A DNA stretch of 8,608 bases from Polyangiaceae bacterium (GTDB taxonomy: Bacteria; Myxococcota_A; Polyangia; Polyangiales; Polyangiaceae). The stretch is from contig JAICXU010000092.1 in NCBI GenBank assembly GCA_025934595.1, positions 1 through 8,608 of the forward strand, written 5' to 3'. Of this stretch, positions 1 to 5,656 are shown one piece after another. Made by a program: the position numbers and the translations under genes. Numbering within the stretch: position 1 is the stretch's first letter; each line of letters starts with the position of its first letter. The notes beneath the pieces were generated by a model, which had not been told where the DNA came from, did not search any database, and saw nothing but the letters and a program-made list of their open reading frames with translations.

Positions 1-12
1 TCGGATCTATCG

Positions 13-660
13 TTAGGTTTCCGGAGGGTCCACGCATCCCGGGTCGTCATTTTGCGGCGAATTCACGCGCACGCTCACGGGCCGCGCCACGAGGTCGAAG
101 TCGTCCGTTTCCAGCAAATCCGCCGCGTCGCGCGACATGTCGAGCCATTTGGCCCACGCCGAAGACGGGAGGATGAGCGGCATGCGATCGTGGAGCTCAC
201 GGGCGACGCCTTTCGCCGGCTTCGTGATGATGGCGCACGAATCGATGATTTCGCCCGTTTCGCGAGAGGTCCACGTGGTCCACACGCCCGCGAGCGCGAA
301 CGGCGCTCCGTTCGGCCGCTCCAAGAGATAGGGCTGCTTCTTTTTTTCGACCGTTTTCCACTCGTAGAAGCTGTCGACGATCACGAGGCATCGTCGCGTG
401 CGAAATGCGTCACGAAAGGCGGAGAGCGTCGCGACCGTCTCTGCGCGCGCATTGAGATAGCGCGTGCCTTCTTTGGGGCTCCTTGCGAAGGACGGAATGA
501 ACCCGAATCGCGCGAATTCGAGGCGGCGCGGCTCGCGAATGATCGCCATCGTCTGCGTCGGCGCGAGGTTCCAATGCGGCTCGAGCAGCGGCACCTCCGC
601 GAGATCGAAAATCTTCGCGAGCTCCTCGCCGGGAGTCGAGAGCTTCGCACGACCGCACAT
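13..660 (-). CDS. SOS response-associated peptidase (SRAP/YedK-HMCES family)
   Basis: The 215-residue protein belongs to the SRAP family, which crosslinks to abasic sites in single-stranded DNA through its N-terminal cysteine and shields them from cleavage. The start is fixed by biochemistry: the Met at 660 gives MCGR, leaving Cys2 as the catalytic N-terminus after Met removal. A 16-residue upstream extension to 708 would bury it and is rejected, although no strong Shine-Dalgarno precedes 660. Visible family motifs are HWNLAP (Asn31), LNARAE (Asn70, Arg72, Glu74), SFYEW (Glu100, active-site acid), LHDRMP (His157) and the terminal VN..QND. The length is normal for the family. Oddly, the usual WGL(I/V)P.W strand reads RFGFIPSF (51-58), so both Trp positions are replaced. 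The gene stands alone, divergent from the lipoprotein at 831. No convincing LexA box was seen upstream. Confidence 0.95.
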   Translation of the reverse strand: MCGRAKLSTPGEELAKIFDLAEVPLLEPHWNLAPTQTMAIIREPRRLEFARFGFIPSFARSPKEGTRYLNARAETVATLSAFRDAFRTRRCLVIVDSFYEWKTVEKKKQPYLLERPNGAPFALAGVWTTWTSRETGEIIDSCAIITKPAKGVARELHDRMPLILPSSAWAKWLDMSRDAADLLETDDFDLVARPVSVRVNSPQNDDPGCVDPPET

Positions 661-759
661 CGTTCGATGTCTAGCAGGCTTGCCACGCTTGCGGCACGGG
701 TGAGGCAAACCTGTTCGCGAGCACGCTTACCTCTGGCGCCGTTGTGCCGGAAATTCCCC

Positions 760-775
760 TGGCACGCGCGTCGCA
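760..775 (+). promoter_or_regulatory. candidate sigma-54 (-24/-12) promoter
   Basis: TGGCACG begins at 760 and TCGCA at 771, which fits the sigma-54 consensus TGGCACG-N4-TTGCW with a single mismatch (C for T at 772). The invariant GG (761-762) and GC (773-774) have the correct spacing. Transcription would start near 786 and leave about 45 nt of leader before the ATG at 831. A competing reading is an ECF-type promoter using GGAAA at 749-753 and a CGTC-like element around 769-772. This is a motif match in GC-rich DNA, so chance is possible. Confidence 0.35.
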
Positions 776-830
776 TTGGGCCGCCGCCGAGAAGAAGAAG
801 CCGTGAACCACACTTGGAGATCCATTCCCC

Positions 831-1064
831 ATGAAGATGCCCGCTCTCGCGCTGTCCATTCTGCTCACGTCCGCTGCGTTGTCGTTGCTCGTTGCATGCG
901 GCGGAAATGCGGACGCCAACAAAGCCAACCTCGACATGAGCCAACCCTCGCACGACAACATGTCGCCCACCGTCACCGACGGCGGCATGACGAACACCAA
1001 CGCCGATCTCGCGAAGCCCGCGTCCGTGAACGAATCGCCCGCGCCCGCCGGCACTGGCCACTGA
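831..1064 (+). CDS. small predicted lipoprotein, 77 aa
   Basis: I do not recognise a family. The N-terminus is a lipoprotein signal: Lys2, a hydrophobic stretch at 4-22, and the lipobox LVAC with acylated Cys23. The residue after Cys is Gly, so there is no Asp+2 inner-membrane retention signal and outer-membrane sorting is plausible. The mature part is only about 55 residues. It is rich in Asn, Asp, Ser, Thr, Pro and Met, has no further cysteines, and is probably unstructured. A GGAGA at 816-820 lies 10 nt before the ATG; an ATG at 837 is a less well spaced alternative. It is the first gene of a same-strand run, 25 bp before the membrane protein at 1090 and behind a candidate sigma-54 promoter. 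Short, low-complexity lipoproteins like this are common in myxobacteria. Confidence 0.75.
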   Translation: MKMPALALSILLTSAALSLLVACGGNADANKANLDMSQPSHDNMSPTVTDGGMTNTNADLAKPASVNESPAPAGTGH

Positions 1065-1089
1065 GAAATCCGTGTAGGATGCGGGCTCG

Positions 1090-1854
1090 ATGCAGAGCGC
1101 TGCTCCCACCGTCCCCGCGCCGCTCCTTGCGCATCCACAGGGCGCGTACGACGTCCCCTACTTCGACGACAACGACGCCGCCATCGTGCAAGAGGCGGCC
1201 GCGTCACAGCTCGCGCTCGACGAAAAACGGGAGGTCGCGCGTCAGAACGAGACCGCCGGCCAATCGATTTGGTCGGTGTTCTCGGGGACGCACCGTGCCG
1301 TGAAGGTCCGCGTCTATCGCGTGCGATCCGCAGATGGTCTCGCGTGGACGTACGCGCAACCGTACTCCGTCAGCTATCAGATGCCGGGCGAGCATTCGTT
1401 CGTGCTCCGCGGAGCATTTCCGCAGGCGATCGAAGTGCAGCCGCCCGACAACAACTGGCGACGTCCGCGTTTCTTGATCGCGGTCGGCCTCACCTCACTC
1501 TTGCTTCTCTTCGTCTACGGCGCGGGCATCTTGGTGTTCTTGCTCTTCGTGTGGCTCTTTCCACTTCGCGCGAAATTCAAATCTGCGGATCCCGCGCTCG
1601 CGAAGTGGATCAAATCACAGGGCACGGTCGTCACGGCCGTGCGCGGCACGAAGTGGGGATGGCTCGGGCTCTTGGGATCGGGCGGATGGAAGCTGCCTTG
1701 GGTCGTGAAGCTCACGCCGCGCGCGGACGGCAATTCGGATCTCGTCATCAAGGCACCCGACATCGGCCGACTCTCCTTGATGCGATATCGCGTGGGATTT
1801 TCGCAGGCCGCGCACATCGCGCGCTCGTTTCAAAGCGTGCTCGCTGGCAGGTGA
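1090..1854 (+). CDS. predicted membrane protein, unknown function
   Basis: I do not recognise this 254-residue protein. It has no signal peptide. Residues 1-126 are hydrophilic, with an acidic patch (YFDDND, 24-29) and a helical, charged stretch around 30-56, followed by a beta-rich segment at 70-118. A single very hydrophobic block (about 128-158) is flanked by basic residues on both sides (WRRPR and PLRAKFK), so it could be one long helix or a tight re-entrant hairpin. The C-terminal domain (160-254) has a Trp/Gly-rich motif around 188-204 and looks folded. An AGGAT at 1076-1080 lies 9 nt before the ATG. It lies between the small lipoprotein (25 bp upstream) and the kinase (31 bp downstream), so co-transcription is likely. 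A link to the kinase as substrate or partner is only inference from position. Confidence 0.8.
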   Translation: MQSAAPTVPAPLLAHPQGAYDVPYFDDNDAAIVQEAAASQLALDEKREVARQNETAGQSIWSVFSGTHRAVKVRVYRVRSADGLAWTYAQPYSVSYQMPGEHSFVLRGAFPQAIEVQPPDNNWRRPRFLIAVGLTSLLLLFVYGAGILVFLLFVWLFPLRAKFKSADPALAKWIKSQGTVVTAVRGTKWGWLGLLGSGGWKLPWVVKLTPRADGNSDLVIKAPDIGRLSLMRYRVGFSQAAHIARSFQSVLAGR

Positions 1855-1885
1855 GATTCGGCTGAGATTGTGAGATCGTAGGGAC

Positions 1886-3211
1886 GTGACCAATCCCTTT
1901 CTCGAGCCCGAAGCGCCGCCCGTTCACGTCATCGAATCGATCCCCGTGCAAGGCAATCAAAGCTTGCCTTCGCAGGCAATCGCCGCCGAGCGCATTCCGA
2001 CGCCCGAGCATCTCGTCATTTTTCCCGAGCTCGCGCACGGCGGAATGGGACACGTGCATCCTGCAACCGATCGAAATCTGCTTCGGCACGTGGCGCTGAA
2101 ACGTCTCGACAAGAATTACGTCGGCAAAGCGTTCTACCAAGACAGCTTCATCGCGGAAGCGCAGATCGCCGGGCAGCTCGAGCATCCGAACATCGTGCCC
2201 GTGCACGAGCTCGCGATCGATCCGAACGGCGTTCCGTACTTCACGATGAAGCTCGTACAAGGCGTGGCCTTCAGTGATTGGCTCGACAAGAAACGCCTCG
2301 GTAGCATCGAGCGCATCGAAGGCGGCATCGAGATTTTGCTGAAGGTGTGCGACGCGCTCGCGTATGCGCATCATCGCGGCGTCATCCATCGCGACCTCAA
2401 ACCCGCGAACATCATGGTGGGAGATTTCGGCCAGGTCTATTTGATGGACTGGGGGCTCGCGCGATTGATTCGAGGCGCCCCCGCGTCGGGTGAGCGAGCG
2501 CTCATGAACGCGAAAGGGCCGGTGGGAACGCCGGATTTCATGTCGCCGGAGCAAGCGCGCGGAAATCCGAAAGACGTCGACGAGCGCAGCGACATCTTCG
2601 GTCTCGGCGGCCTCCTCTTCGAAATTCTCGCCGGCTTCGGTCCGTATGGACGTGAGCCCGACGAGCGCGTGACGTTGAAGCGTGCCGTGAGTGGGCAAGT
2701 GGCGTCGATCGACGAAGCGTGTCGCAGCTACGGCATCGCGAAGCGCATTCGCGCCATCACCGAACGCGCGATTCACCCCGACGTCGACATGCGCTATGCG
2801 CGCGTCACGGATCTGCAGGCCGATTTGCGCGCGTTCTTGCACGGCGGTCTGCACTTGCCGCAAAGGCGATTCGCGAAAGGTGAGCTCATCGTCAAAGAGG
2901 GCGACAAGGGAGACTGCGCGTACATGATCGTCGCGGGCCGCTGCCGCGCGTTTCGCACCGTCGAAGGCCGCGACGAAACGCTGAGCGTCATGGAGCCTGG
3001 CGACGCGTTCGGCGAGATGGCGCTCATCTTGTTCGAGCCGCGCGCGGCGAGCGTCGTCGCCGAAGACGAGGTCACCGTGCTCGTGCTCGATCAAGCGACG
3101 CTGAACGAAGGCCTCGGCCTCTCTGGTTGGACGGGCGCGCTCGTGCGTGCGCTGGCGCAACGCTTCGCAGATCTCGAGCAGCTCGTGAGAACGTCGGGCG
3201 TGCGTCGCTGA
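1886..3211 (+). CDS. Ser/Thr protein kinase with C-terminal cyclic-nucleotide-binding domain
   Basis: This is a 441-residue soluble Hanks-type kinase fused to a cNMP-binding domain, with no membrane segment. Kinase domain (about 46-320): Gly-rich loop LAHGGMG (49-55, first Gly replaced by Ala), VALK Lys72, alpha-C Glu91, HRDLKPAN (168-175, Asp170 catalytic), DWG in place of DFG (188-190), SPE (220-222) and structural Asp236. All catalytic residues are present, so it should be active. cNMP domain (about 324-410): the phosphate-binding cassette has FGE (375-377) and PRAASV (385-390), keeping Glu377 and Arg386. Ala rather than Thr after the Arg resembles cAMP-selective sites, by analogy with PKA versus PKG. 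The start is GTG at 1886, the only start upstream of the kinase core not closed off by the in-frame stop at 1871. Its AGGGA is very close (1 nt), so initiation may be weak or further in. It is last in the 831-3211 gene run. Confidence 0.93.
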   Translation: MTNPFLEPEAPPVHVIESIPVQGNQSLPSQAIAAERIPTPEHLVIFPELAHGGMGHVHPATDRNLLRHVALKRLDKNYVGKAFYQDSFIAEAQIAGQLEHPNIVPVHELAIDPNGVPYFTMKLVQGVAFSDWLDKKRLGSIERIEGGIEILLKVCDALAYAHHRGVIHRDLKPANIMVGDFGQVYLMDWGLARLIRGAPASGERALMNAKGPVGTPDFMSPEQARGNPKDVDERSDIFGLGGLLFEILAGFGPYGREPDERVTLKRAVSGQVASIDEACRSYGIAKRIRAITERAIHPDVDMRYARVTDLQADLRAFLHGGLHLPQRRFAKGELIVKEGDKGDCAYMIVAGRCRAFRTVEGRDETLSVMEPGDAFGEMALILFEPRAASVVAEDEVTVLVLDQATLNEGLGLSGWTGALVRALAQRFADLEQLVRTSGVRR

Positions 3212-3221
3212 GCCCTCTCCT

Positions 3222-3267
3222 CATCAATTCATTTTTTTGATGCCTGATTGTCGTCGTGCGCGACGAC
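3222..3267. promoter_or_regulatory. two adjacent inverted repeats in the kinase/lipoprotein intergenic gap
   Basis: The 101-bp gap after the kinase stop holds two dyads. The first is AT-rich: CATCAA (3222-3227) and TTGATG (3237-3242) around a T-rich 9-nt loop that includes most of a T7 run (3232-3238). The second is GC-rich and perfect: GTCGTCG (3250-3256), loop TGCG, CGACGAC (3261-3267). Neither forms a canonical intrinsic terminator, because the T-run precedes the strong stem instead of following it. They could be operator sites or a leader structure for the gene at 3313. No -35/-10 pair was convincing. Confidence 0.35.
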
Positions 3268-3302
3268 TGTCCTCGTGAACGTCGGCTTCGCGAAACGAAA
3301 CC

Positions 3303-3308
3303 AAGGAG
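3303..3308 (+). promoter_or_regulatory. ribosome binding site deciding the start at 3313
   Basis: AAGGAG lies 4 nt before ATG 3313. It supports this ATG over the upstream in-frame non-ATG start at 3256, which would put 19 extra residues, many of them charged, ahead of the signal peptide. Confidence 0.7.
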
Positions 3309-3312
3309 CAGA

Positions 3313-3765
3313 ATGCCCCTTCGCTCGATGGCTCTCCTACTTACGACCATGGCGTGTGTCGTAGTCGCTTGCTCCAGCAGTAACAGCGCGCCGGCCCCTG
3401 CGACACAAACCGGGCAAGCATGCACTGCGGTCAATCAATGTTATCCGGGCATCGACGCAGGAGCGCTGCAAGGCGAGACATGTCTCACGCAGCTACAAGG
3501 GGGGTACTGCACGCACACGTGCTCGACCGACGCCGATTGTTGCGCGGTTCCGGGCGAGTGCCCCGAGCACTTCAAAGAAGTGTGCGCGTCGTTCGAGTCG
3601 TCGGGACAGAACTACTGTTTTCTGAGCTGTGATACCGCGGACCTCGCGACGGACGACGGCGGAACTACCGATCCCAATACGTTCTGCCAACGATGGGCGA
3701 ACACGACCTTCACGTGTCGCTCCACCGGTGGAGGATCACAGAATCGCAAGTTCTGCGGTCCGTAG
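3313..3765 (+). CDS. Cys-rich lipoprotein, 150 aa
   Basis: The protein begins with a lipoprotein signal: Arg4, a hydrophobic core at 7-19, and the lipobox VVAC with Cys20 followed by Ser-rich residues, with no Asp+2. After a short Ser/Ala/Pro linker (21-34) the mature domain holds 14 cysteines (37, 43, 57, 66, 70, 76, 77, 83, 91, 102, 106, 125, 135, 148). The even number fits seven disulfides in an oxidising compartment. The motif CTHTCSTDADCC (66-77) resembles the C..D.DC modules common in myxobacterial surface proteins. I cannot assign a named family or enzyme activity; a structural, adhesive or protein-binding role is only a guess. The neighbour 90 bp downstream is another Cys-rich lipoprotein on the same strand, and the two may be expressed together. 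Confidence 0.82.
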   Translation: MPLRSMALLLTTMACVVVACSSSNSAPAPATQTGQACTAVNQCYPGIDAGALQGETCLTQLQGGYCTHTCSTDADCCAVPGECPEHFKEVCASFESSGQNYCFLSCDTADLATDDGGTTDPNTFCQRWANTTFTCRSTGGGSQNRKFCGP

Positions 3766-3845
3766 TCTCCTTCGCTCTCCAAGTTTCTCGAGCGCGCGAA
3801 ACACGATCGCTCGCTCTCGTCATACGCATTCAACCTTTTGCCATC

Positions 3846-3851
3846 GAGGAG
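3846..3851 (+). promoter_or_regulatory. ribosome binding site deciding the start at 3856
   Basis: GAGGAG lies 4 nt before ATG 3856. This favours the ATG, which begins a clean MKRQR signal peptide, over the in-frame TTG at 3838. Confidence 0.7.
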
Positions 3852-3855
3852 CTTC

Positions 3856-4557
3856 ATGAAACGTCAGCGCATCGTTCTCGGAACTGCGGTCTTGGCAACG
3901 TTCGCTTTCGGCGCATATCTCGCGGCGTGTGGCGGCGATGACAGCACTCCCATCTCGGGCACCGATGGTGGCGGCGCGGACGGCGCGAGCGACGGCAGCA
4001 CGTTCGATGCTACCCAGGGTACGGATTCGGGCGGCCGCGACGCTGGCTCCGACACGGGCGTGAGCGATGCGGGTTTGGACGGCGCGCTCCTCAACGACGC
4101 GGGTCAATTTACCGACGCAGCGCCGGGCGGCGACGCTGCGGTGCTCAACTGTGGAGGCGCGAGCTGCGATCTGCCTTCGCAAACGTGCTGCCTCTACGAT
4201 CAGGGCGGCGACTTCTCCGGTGGCTGCGCGAACGGAGCGGGAGGCTGCCCGCCAGCGGCCGATGGTGGTGATGCAGGGTTGGTGGCGCTCTCATGTGAGG
4301 TCACGGCGAACTGTCCGGGCGCAGGCGAGGTGTGCTGCATCACGCACGACGCCAATAATGGCACCATCAAATCTGGGTGTATGCTCGCGGCGACGTGCGT
4401 CACGGTGACCACCACCCATCGTGCGGAGCTTTGCGATCCTACGGCGGCCGACGCGGGCTGTACGATCACCGATCCGGGACCTTGCACGAGCACAAACATC
4501 GACACGTGGGATCTGCCGTCCGGCTTCGGAACGTGCGGCGGAGTCTCGGCGAACTGA
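3856..4557 (+). CDS. Cys-rich lipoprotein with Asp/Gly linker and duplicated Cys module, 233 aa
   Basis: The signal peptide MKRQR plus a hydrophobic core ends in lipobox LAAC (Cys25, then Gly-Gly). Residues 26-95 are a low-complexity linker of Asp, Gly, Ala, Ser and Thr, acidic and probably extended; this is typical of lipoproteins from Polyangia. The rest is Cys-rich, with 16 cysteines after the acylated one. Two copies of a module C-x4/5-C-x6-CC-x11/13-C-x5/6-C are clear: 99, 104, 111, 112, 124, 131 and 147, 153, 160, 161, 175, 181. A third, different cluster has Cys193, 202, 210 and 227. The even number suggests full disulfide pairing outside the cytoplasm. No enzyme motif is visible and the function is unknown. 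It ends 19 bp from the convergent DUF1259 gene, and the 90-bp gap upstream shows no clear promoter. Confidence 0.83.
   Translation: MKRQRIVLGTAVLATFAFGAYLAACGGDDSTPISGTDGGGADGASDGSTFDATQGTDSGGRDAGSDTGVSDAGLDGALLNDAGQFTDAAPGGDAAVLNCGGASCDLPSQTCCLYDQGGDFSGGCANGAGGCPPAADGGDAGLVALSCEVTANCPGAGEVCCITHDANNGTIKSGCMLAATCVTVTTTHRAELCDPTAADAGCTITDPGPCTSTNIDTWDLPSGFGTCGGVSAN
4144..4398 (+). repeat. internal protein-level tandem repeat (two Cys modules)
   Basis: Residues 97-131 (4144-4248) and 145-181 (4288-4398) of the lipoprotein share the same order of six cysteines, including a CC pair and a following GC, with nearly equal spacings. They are separated by a Gly/Asp/Ala linker. Amino acid identity outside the cysteines is low, so the duplication is old or the modules were shuffled. 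Confidence 0.6.
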
Positions 4558-4576
4558 CGCTCGCGCGAGAGATCCA

Positions 4577-5632
4577 CTAGGTAGACACGGTCTTGCCGTC
4601 CCACGCCGTGAGATCCACCGCGTGTTTCACGACGCCGGCGAGATCTACTGCTTTTCCGCGACCCCAGTAGTGCAAAAAGAGGATGCGCGGTGTCTCCTTC
4701 GTCATGTGCGAGTGGATCGCGACGACGTTGATGCCGCCGCCGCGGAGGGCCTTGAGCACGGATTGAAGCTCGTCTTCGCTGACGGCGAAATCTCCGTCGA
4801 CCACGGCGTTGTCGTCCGTGCCTGCGAACGCGGCCCACGTATTGACGCCCATCGATTTGCCGACCGTGCATCCGCATTCGGCCTGCGTGTGGCGGCCCAT
4901 CGTCGCCTTGTACATTCCGTCTTTTGCGGTGCCTTTCGCGCCGAAGATCGCATCGAGCTTCGCGGGGTCGATCTTGCTCGCGCCCGCGGGCGGAGGCGGA
5001 CCGAACGAGGTCGCGGGAGCCTTCGCTTTCGCGCGAACCGCATGCACCGCATCGAGCGCAGCTTTCACGCCCTTGCCGAGCTGGTCGAGCGAGCCTTCGC
5101 CGCCGATGTGCATGAAAAAGACGCGCGGCTTGTCGTAGAAGAAATGGTTGTGGAGCGCGGTCACCTCGAGCCCGTTGTCGAGCGCTGCGCTCATCACGGG
5201 ATTCACCTCGTCTTCGAAGACGACGAGATCGCCCATGACCATGGCTTCGACTTGGGGTTTTTCTCCTGGTTGGAACGCGGCCCATGACGTCAGGCCCATG
5301 AACGGAGACATCTTCGCGATGCCTGCAACGTCGACCTTCACGTCGTCGCGCGGGAACGAAACTTTCACGACGTTGCCTTGCGATTCCGGTTTTCCGCCGG
5401 TCAACGTGCCGATGCGATCTGCATCGAGCGGCTTCGCGGGAGCTGCGGGCGGAGTCGCTGACGGCGCGGGCGTCGCGTTGCTCGCGGACGCGGCCGGCTG
5501 CGGAGAAATCGCTGCCGATTGCACCGAAGGTGCAGGCGGAGTCGCAGCAGGCGGAGGCGGCGCGCTGCCACACGCAACGAGAATGGACGACGTGAGAGCC
5601 AAGCCTGCAACAAACAAAGGACGTCGATTCAT
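4577..5632 (-). CDS. tandem DUF1259 (LppY/LpqO family) lipoprotein
   Basis: This 351-residue lipoprotein has lipobox LVAC (Cys21, then Gly), a Pro/Ala/Ser-rich tether at 24-68, and two DUF1259 domains of the LppY/LpqO type. Repeat 1 (about 69-197) shows SWAAF (116-120), GDL (134-136), HNH (161-163), KPR (168-170) and His175. Repeat 2 (about 222-342) shows TWAAF (265-269), GDF (280-282), HSHM (307-310), TPR (314-316) and HYWG (321-324). The HxH plus a later His in each copy could bind metal, but this is inference; the family has no established function that I know of. Repeat 2 alone carries a CGC pair (253-255). AGGAG at 5639-5643 lies 6 nt before the ATG. It is the last gene of the minus-strand operon, 24 bp after the barrel gene, and converges with the Cys-rich lipoprotein. 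Confidence 0.9.
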   Translation of the reverse strand: MNRRPLFVAGLALTSSILVACGSAPPPPAATPPAPSVQSAAISPQPAASASNATPAPSATPPAAPAKPLDADRIGTLTGGKPESQGNVVKVSFPRDDVKVDVAGIAKMSPFMGLTSWAAFQPGEKPQVEAMVMGDLVVFEDEVNPVMSAALDNGLEVTALHNHFFYDKPRVFFMHIGGEGSLDQLGKGVKAALDAVHAVRAKAKAPATSFGPPPPAGASKIDPAKLDAIFGAKGTAKDGMYKATMGRHTQAECGCTVGKSMGVNTWAAFAGTDDNAVVDGDFAVSEDELQSVLKALRGGGINVVAIHSHMTKETPRILFLHYWGRGKAVDLAGVVKHAVDLTAWDGKTVST

Positions 5633-5656
5633 GGGGATCTCCTATCTCGCGAGTAG

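Noticed and set aside
661..700. LexA/SOS box upstream of the SRAP gene
   Set aside because: No CTGT-N8-ACAG or myxobacterial-type LexA dyad could be found by eye; SOS control is not supported by the sequence.
52..834. 260-codon plus-strand frame
   Set aside because: It is the shadow of the SRAP gene, whose motifs are unmistakable on the minus strand.
1748..3160. 470-codon open frame antisense to the kinase gene
   Set aside because: The product is Arg/His/Ala-rich with no family motif, and the opposite strand encodes a clear kinase-cNMP protein. Long antisense frames are expected in GC-rich coding DNA.
3766..3855. Terminator or promoter between the two Cys-rich lipoprotein genes
   Set aside because: There is a weak CGAGCG/CGCTCG pairing with a 13-nt loop and no T-tract, and no convincing -35/-10 pair.
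4558..4576. Bidirectional terminator between the convergent genes
   Set aside because: The only dyad is the short palindrome CTCGCGCGAG (4560-4569), with no loop room and no T-runs; such CG-rich palindromes are common here.
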